From contig JANMCN010000300.1 in NCBI GenBank assembly GCA_031361295.1, positions 21,388-85,387 of the forward strand: 64,000 nucleotides of DNA. Direction: 5' to 3'. Source of the stretch: JALZOC01 sp031361295. GTDB taxonomy: Bacteria; Acidobacteriota; Vicinamibacteria; Vicinamibacterales; 2-12-FULL-66-21. Below are positions 60,019 to 64,000 of the stretch, in pieces (position 1 is the stretch's first letter; each line of letters opens with the position of its first letter). The position numbers were made by a program, and so were the translations under genes. Below the pieces are notes generated by a model, which was not told the DNA's origin, did not search any database, and was given only the letters and a program-made list of their open reading frames with translations.

Positions 60019-62685
60019 GTGAGCGTTCGAGAAGCCCCCGCAGCAGTGGGACTCAGGTCGTCGGTGCCCTGGAACCTGGATCAGGTCAGCCGCTTGATCT
60101 CGGCCAAGAGAAATCCCTCCGAGACGCTGACCAACATCGTTCACGAAATTCAGAAGCGCTTCGAGACGGACGTCTGCTCCGTCTACCTGCTGGAACCGGA
60201 TCGGGCGAACCTGGTGCTCGCGGCGACGGTGGGGCTGCGCCCCGAAAGCGTGGGGCGCGTGCGGATGCGTCTCAGCGAGGGCCTCGCGGGTCTCGTGGCG
60301 CAGCAGCAGCAACCCGCGGCGGTTGCCGACGCGATGCGCCATCCGCGGTTCAAGTACTTCAGCGAAGCGGGTGAGGACTCGTACCGGTCCTTTCTCGGCG
60401 TGCCGCTCTTCCACGCGGGCGCGCTGCTCGGGGTCCTCGTCGTGCAGACGATCGAGGCCAGGGAGTTCGGGGACGAGGCGATCGCGCGGCTGGCGTCCGC
60501 GGGCGCGCAGCTCGCGCCGATCGTGGACGAGGCGCGGACCCTTGGCCACTACAGCGCTCCCGCTCACCAGCGGCTCTCGGCACTGGCACAGAACCTGTGG
60601 TGGTGCTGGGACCACGAGACGACCAGCCTGTTCCACGAGCTCGACCCGGTGCTCTGGCGTCGCACGGGACACAACCCGATCGCCCTGCTGCAGGAGATGT
60701 CCTCCGATACGATCGAGTCGCGTACGTCCGAGCTCGTGCTGCACAGCCGGATCAACTACGCGTATCGCCGCCTGCAGGAGTATCTCCAGGCGCGGCACAC
60801 GTGGGGGGTGCGCTATGCCGGCGTGCTGCGGGCGCGGCCCGTCGCGTATTTTTCCGCCGAGTTCGGTTTGCACGAGTCGCTGCCCATCTACTCGGGCGGG
60901 CTCGGGATCCTGGCGGGCGACCATATCAAGAGCGCGTCCGATCTCGGGATCCCTCTCGTGGGGGTCGGCCTCTACTACGACCAGGGCTATTTCACGCAGC
61001 GCCTCGATCGCGAGGGCTGGCAGCACGAAGACTACATGACGGTCGACAGCCGGCGCCTGCCGATCGAGCTCGCCCTGAGCAACGGCATCCCGATCGTGAT
61101 CGAGATCGAGACGAGAACCGGGACGATCTTCGCGCGGGTGTGGACGCTGTCGGTCGGACGCAACACCCTGCTCCTGCTCGATTCGAACGTGGACGGCAAC
61201 CAGCCGGAGGACCGCCAGCTGACCGCGCGTCTCTACGGCGGCGACACGCGCGTCCACATCCGGCAGGAGCTGCTGCTCGGTGTCGGCGGCGTCCGCGCGC
61301 TGGCGGCGATGGGCATTGCGCCCGGCGTGGTGCACCTGAACGAGGGGCACAGCGCCTTCGCCGTGCTGGAGCTCGTGCGGCGGCGGATGGCCGACGAGGG
61401 CATCGGCGTGCGCGAGGCGATCCGTCGAACGTCGTCCCAGGTCGTGTTCACGACCCACACGCCCGTTCCTGCCGGACACGACCGGTTCACCGCGCCGCTC
61501 GTGGAGGAGCACCTCGGGCCGCTCCGTGACGCGATGACGCTCAGCTCCGACGAGCTCATGGACCTCGGTCGCATCAAGGTCGGCGACGCCGCTGAGACCT
61601 TCTGCATGACCGTCCTCGCGCTGAAGCTGTGCCGACGCGCCAACGCCGTGTCGTCGCTCCACGGCGAGGTCTCGAGAACGATGTGGACCTCGCTCTATCC
61701 AGGCACGAGCGAGGACCAGGTTCCGGTCGGACACATCACGAACGGCGTGCACGTGCAGTCGTGGCTCGCGCCGCAGATGCGCCAGGTGTACAACCGGCAT
61801 CTCGGCCCCGACTGGCCGGCCCGCTGCCACCGGCCGGGCTTCTGGGAGTCCATCGATGCCGTGAACGACGGCGAATTGTGGGAGACCCACCAGGCATTGA
61901 AGCGGCAGCTGATCGAGGTGGCCCGCCGGCGCGCCGCCGAACAGGCCGCGGCGCGCGGCGAATCGAACGAGACCGTCGCGCAGGCGCGCAGCGCGCTCGC
62001 GTTCGACGCGCTCACGATCGGGTTCGCGCGCCGCTTCGCGACATACAAGCGCGCGAATCTCATCCTGCAGGACATGGAGGCGATCGTCTCGCTCCTCGGC
62101 GACGCCCGGATGCCGGTGCAGTTCGTCTTCGCCGGCAAAGCCCACCCGCAGGACTGGCCCGGCAAGGAGATTCTAAAGGAAATTGCCCAGCTGATGCGCG
62201 ACCCGCGCTTCGCCGGCAGGGTGCTGTTCATCGAGAACTACGACATCGACGTGGGGCGGCACCTGGTCCAGGGGGTGGACGTGTGGCTCAACAACCCCCG
62301 TCGTCCGCTCGAAGCCTGCGGCACGAGCGGTCAGAAGGTCGTGCTCAACGGCGGCCTCAATCTCTCCGTCCTGGACGGATGGTGGGCCGAGGCGTACGAC
62401 GGGCTGAACGGGTTTGCGATCGGCGGCGGGCAGACCCATTCGTCCGCCGCTGTGCACGATTCACGCGACGCGCGTGCGCTGCTGACGGTCCTGCGAGACC
62501 AGGTGATCCCGATGTATTACGACCGCGATCGCGACGGGCTCCCGCGCGAATGGATCGCGCGGATGAAGCGGGCCATTCACACCCTCGGGTGGCGGTTCAG
62601 CGCAGACCGGATGGTGATCGACTACGTGACGAACGCCTACATCCCCGCGGCCGGGGGGACCAGCAGCGAGTCGCGCGGCTGGTAA
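60019..62685 (+). CDS. glgP: Alpha-glucan phosphorylase with N-terminal GAF domain
   Basis: This 888-residue fusion pairs a GAF sensor (about 20-175: EIQKRFETDVCSVYLLEPDR, LSEGLAGLVAQQQQPAAVAD and FLGVPLFHAGALLGVLVVQT, as in PtsP-type GAF) with a full glucan phosphorylase (AQNLWWCWDHETTSLFHELD onward). The latter has YFSAEFGLHESLPIYSGGLG, VVHLNEGHSAFAVLEL, VFTTHTPVPAGHDRF, and the PLP site EACGTSGQKVVLNGGLNL with Lys773 in place. It releases glucose 1-phosphate from glycogen or maltodextrin. The usual alpha-glucan phosphorylase has no GAF. GTG 60019 lies five bases after GGAGG; GTG 60013 overlaps the SD. Confidence 0.9.
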   Translation: MSVREAPAAVGLRSSVPWNLDQVSRLISAKRNPSETLTNIVHEIQKRFETDVCSVYLLEPDRANLVLAATVGLRPESVGRVRMRLSEGLAGLVAQQQQPAAVADAMRHPRFKYFSEAGEDSYRSFLGVPLFHAGALLGVLVVQTIEAREFGDEAIARLASAGAQLAPIVDEARTLGHYSAPAHQRLSALAQNLWWCWDHETTSLFHELDPVLWRRTGHNPIALLQEMSSDTIESRTSELVLHSRINYAYRRLQEYLQARHTWGVRYAGVLRARPVAYFSAEFGLHESLPIYSGGLGILAGDHIKSASDLGIPLVGVGLYYDQGYFTQRLDREGWQHEDYMTVDSRRLPIELALSNGIPIVIEIETRTGTIFARVWTLSVGRNTLLLLDSNVDGNQPEDRQLTARLYGGDTRVHIRQELLLGVGGVRALAAMGIAPGVVHLNEGHSAFAVLELVRRRMADEGIGVREAIRRTSSQVVFTTHTPVPAGHDRFTAPLVEEHLGPLRDAMTLSSDELMDLGRIKVGDAAETFCMTVLALKLCRRANAVSSLHGEVSRTMWTSLYPGTSEDQVPVGHITNGVHVQSWLAPQMRQVYNRHLGPDWPARCHRPGFWESIDAVNDGELWETHQALKRQLIEVARRRAAEQAAARGESNETVAQARSALAFDALTIGFARRFATYKRANLILQDMEAIVSLLGDARMPVQFVFAGKAHPQDWPGKEILKEIAQLMRDPRFAGRVLFIENYDIDVGRHLVQGVDVWLNNPRRPLEACGTSGQKVVLNGGLNLSVLDGWWAEAYDGLNGFAIGGGQTHSSAAVHDSRDARALLTVLRDQVIPMYYDRDRDGLPREWIARMKRAIHTLGWRFSADRMVIDYVTNAYIPAAGGTSSESRGW

Positions 62686-62844
62686 GGGGGCCGGCTCCTC
62701 ATCGATCGGAGGGAGGCGGCAACCATTCCGTGCTGTGAACCGTCGAATACCATCGGCGGAAGGACACCTGGCAGACGGTCCGCCAGGGTGATCGAAGCCG
62801 ACCACGGCGACGATCGAGGATTCCGCCCCAGGCACGAGGGCAGC

Positions 62845-64000
62845 ATGCGCGGCACGGGCCTCACTCACGACGTGTTCCGGGACGTTCGGTTCACGGTCCG
62901 GCAACTGCGGAAGACCCCGGGATTCACCTGCACGGCGGCGTTCACGCTGGGGCTCGGCATGTGCGCCAGCGTGGCCATTTTCGCGTTCGTCGATGCCGCG
63001 CTGCTCCGCCCCCTGCCCTATGCGAATCCATCTCGCCTGGTCGGGGTGTACGAACGCGTCGAGATGTTTCCCCAGTCGAATCTGTCGTACGCCGATTACC
63101 TCGACTGGAAGGCGCTCAACAAGTCCTTCGACGCGCTTGCGGCATACCAGCGATCCGAGGCCACGCTGACGGCCGCTGGAGGCGCGCAGCCAGTTCCCGC
63201 CGCGCGTGTCAGCGATGATTTCTTCCGAACGCTGGGGGTGATGCCGGTGGTCGGGCGTGACTTTCGGCCCGGCGAGGACCTCCCGTCCTCGGCGCATACG
63301 GTCCTCCTCAGTTACTCGGCGTGGCAAACACGGTACGGCGGCATCCCCGGTGTGCTCGGACAGTCCGTGACACTCAACGGTGTCCCGCACGTGATCGTCG
63401 GCGTCCTGCCGCGACACTTCCACTTCGCGCCCGCCGAACCGGCGGAGTTCTGGGTGACCCTCCACGGCTCGGGCTCGTGCGACCTGCGGCGAAGCTGCCA
63501 CAATCTTTTTGGCGTCGCCCGCTTGAAGGAGGGTGTGTCGGTCCGGGCAGCCGCCACCGACATGACCGCGGTTGCGCAGCAGCTCGAAAAGGCGTACCCC
63601 GATTCGAATCGCGGGCAGGGCGCCGCCGTTCTCGCGCTCGAAGAGGTCATCGTCGGCATGATCCGCCCGATGTTGATGGTGCTGCTGAGCGGCGCCGGGC
63701 TCCTTCTGGCGATTGCCGCCGTGAATGTCACCAGCCTGCTGCTCGTCCGCGCGGAAGGCCGCAAGCGTGAGGTCGCAATCCGGACGGCGCTTGGCGCATC
63801 CACCGCCCGGGTCATTCGCCAGTTCGTGATCGAGGCCGTTGTGCTGGTCACTCTCGGCACGACGCTTGGCCTGCTGTGCGGGTACTGGGCCGTGCAGCTG
63901 CTCACGAGCCTCATCCCCGCCGGCATTCTCGCGACGATGCCGTTTCTGCAGGACCTCGGCGTGGACGCTCGCGTCGCGGCATTCGCGGGCGCGCTGGCAG
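62845..64000 (+). CDS. MacB/FtsX-type ABC permease, 3' truncated by window edge
   Basis: The reading frame from ATG 62845 has no stop before the window ends. After a soluble start (DVFRDVRFTVRQLRKTPGFT) comes a TM helix (AFTLGLGMCASVAIFAFVDA), the MacB-type periplasmic domain (LLRPLPYANPSRLVGVYERV, FRTLGVMPVVGRDFRPGEDL and LGQSVTLNGVPHVIVGVLP), and FtsX helices (MLMVLLSGAGLLLAIAAVNV and REVAIRTALGASTARVIRQF). RQLRKTPGFT, LLRPLPY and VAIRTALGAS are typical of the orphan permeases (ADOP family) that are multiplied in Acidobacteriota. No ATPase is adjacent. A weak GAGGG SD precedes the start. Confidence 0.9.
   Translation, partial: MRGTGLTHDVFRDVRFTVRQLRKTPGFTCTAAFTLGLGMCASVAIFAFVDAALLRPLPYANPSRLVGVYERVEMFPQSNLSYADYLDWKALNKSFDALAAYQRSEATLTAAGGAQPVPAARVSDDFFRTLGVMPVVGRDFRPGEDLPSSAHTVLLSYSAWQTRYGGIPGVLGQSVTLNGVPHVIVGVLPRHFHFAPAEPAEFWVTLHGSGSCDLRRSCHNLFGVARLKEGVSVRAAATDMTAVAQQLEKAYPDSNRGQGAAVLALEEVIVGMIRPMLMVLLSGAGLLLAIAAVNVTSLLLVRAEGRKREVAIRTALGASTARVIRQFVIEAVVLVTLGTTLGLLCGYWAVQLLTSLIPAGILATMPFLQDLGVDARVAAFAGALA

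Overview
The window is a high-G+C bacterial chromosome segment, densely coded on both strands. I see no rRNA, tRNA, CRISPR array, insertion sequence or prophage. The gene set points to Acidobacteriota, most likely Vicinamibacteria (order Vicinamibacterales). It includes a MacB/FtsX-type permease of the acidobacterial orphan type at the right edge, DUF6526, DUF2934 and DUF3618 proteins, DUF885 and M28 secreted peptidases, a cytochrome c-PQQ propeller dehydrogenase, and a paired amidohydrolase operon. The assignment rests on family recognition only.

Layout. 1-7.3 kb: the end of a Gly-rich protein, then an AddB-like/AddA-like recombination nuclease pair joined by an ATGA overlap. 7.3-14 kb: ArfB, a Bax inhibitor-1 protein, DUF6526, a small metallothionein, a 3-hydroxyisobutyrate dehydrogenase-like enzyme and a very large CPBP membrane protease. 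14-17.5 kb: MreB, then a three-gene envelope or stress cluster closed by a strong terminator. 17.5-24 kb: small and hypothetical genes, a sigma-54-type promoter in front of a 40-residue peptide, an HTH membrane protein, a periplasmic kinase-like protein, a Dus3-like tRNA-dihydrouridine synthase and a spermidine synthase-fold enzyme. 24-30 kb: secreted DUF885 and M28 peptidases, a free-standing Smr protein, a beta-barrel, an FKBP lipoprotein and a hemerythrin protein. 30-37.5 kb: a sugar oxidation block (PQQ dehydrogenase, hexuronate-type MFS, mutarotase-fold protein, lipocalin-like AttH, Tat-exported Gfo/Idh/MocA oxidoreductase) and a WD40 remnant. 38.3-43.2 kb: a tightly coupled minus-strand unit reading STAS antagonist, GAF/HATPase kinase, ABC ATPase, FtsX permease, second metallothionein. 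43.3-49.3 kb: an AI-2E transporter fused to a Rossmann-like tail, then two amidohydrolases bracketed by hairpin repeats, and a TauE/SafE permease. 49.5-64 kb: a SWIM-SNF2 helicase, a PHP phosphoesterase, a second FKBP, a TPR protein, a YfcC-type transporter, a propeller protein, GluQ, two small proteins, a GAF-glucan phosphorylase fusion and the truncated permease.

Two signals cut across the genes. First, at least eight genes without a Shine-Dalgarno sequence have a TANNNT hexamer 5-7 bases before the start codon, which looks like leaderless transcription. Second, short perfect hairpins share a TGAA (or TTCA-type) apex but have unrelated arms. They occur at 24.2, 43.3, 45.3-45.5 and 48.5 kb, and inverted clusters of them flank the amidohydrolase operon. 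Start codons were chosen by homology, SD sequences, overlaps or these hexamers; functions are inferred from family resemblance.
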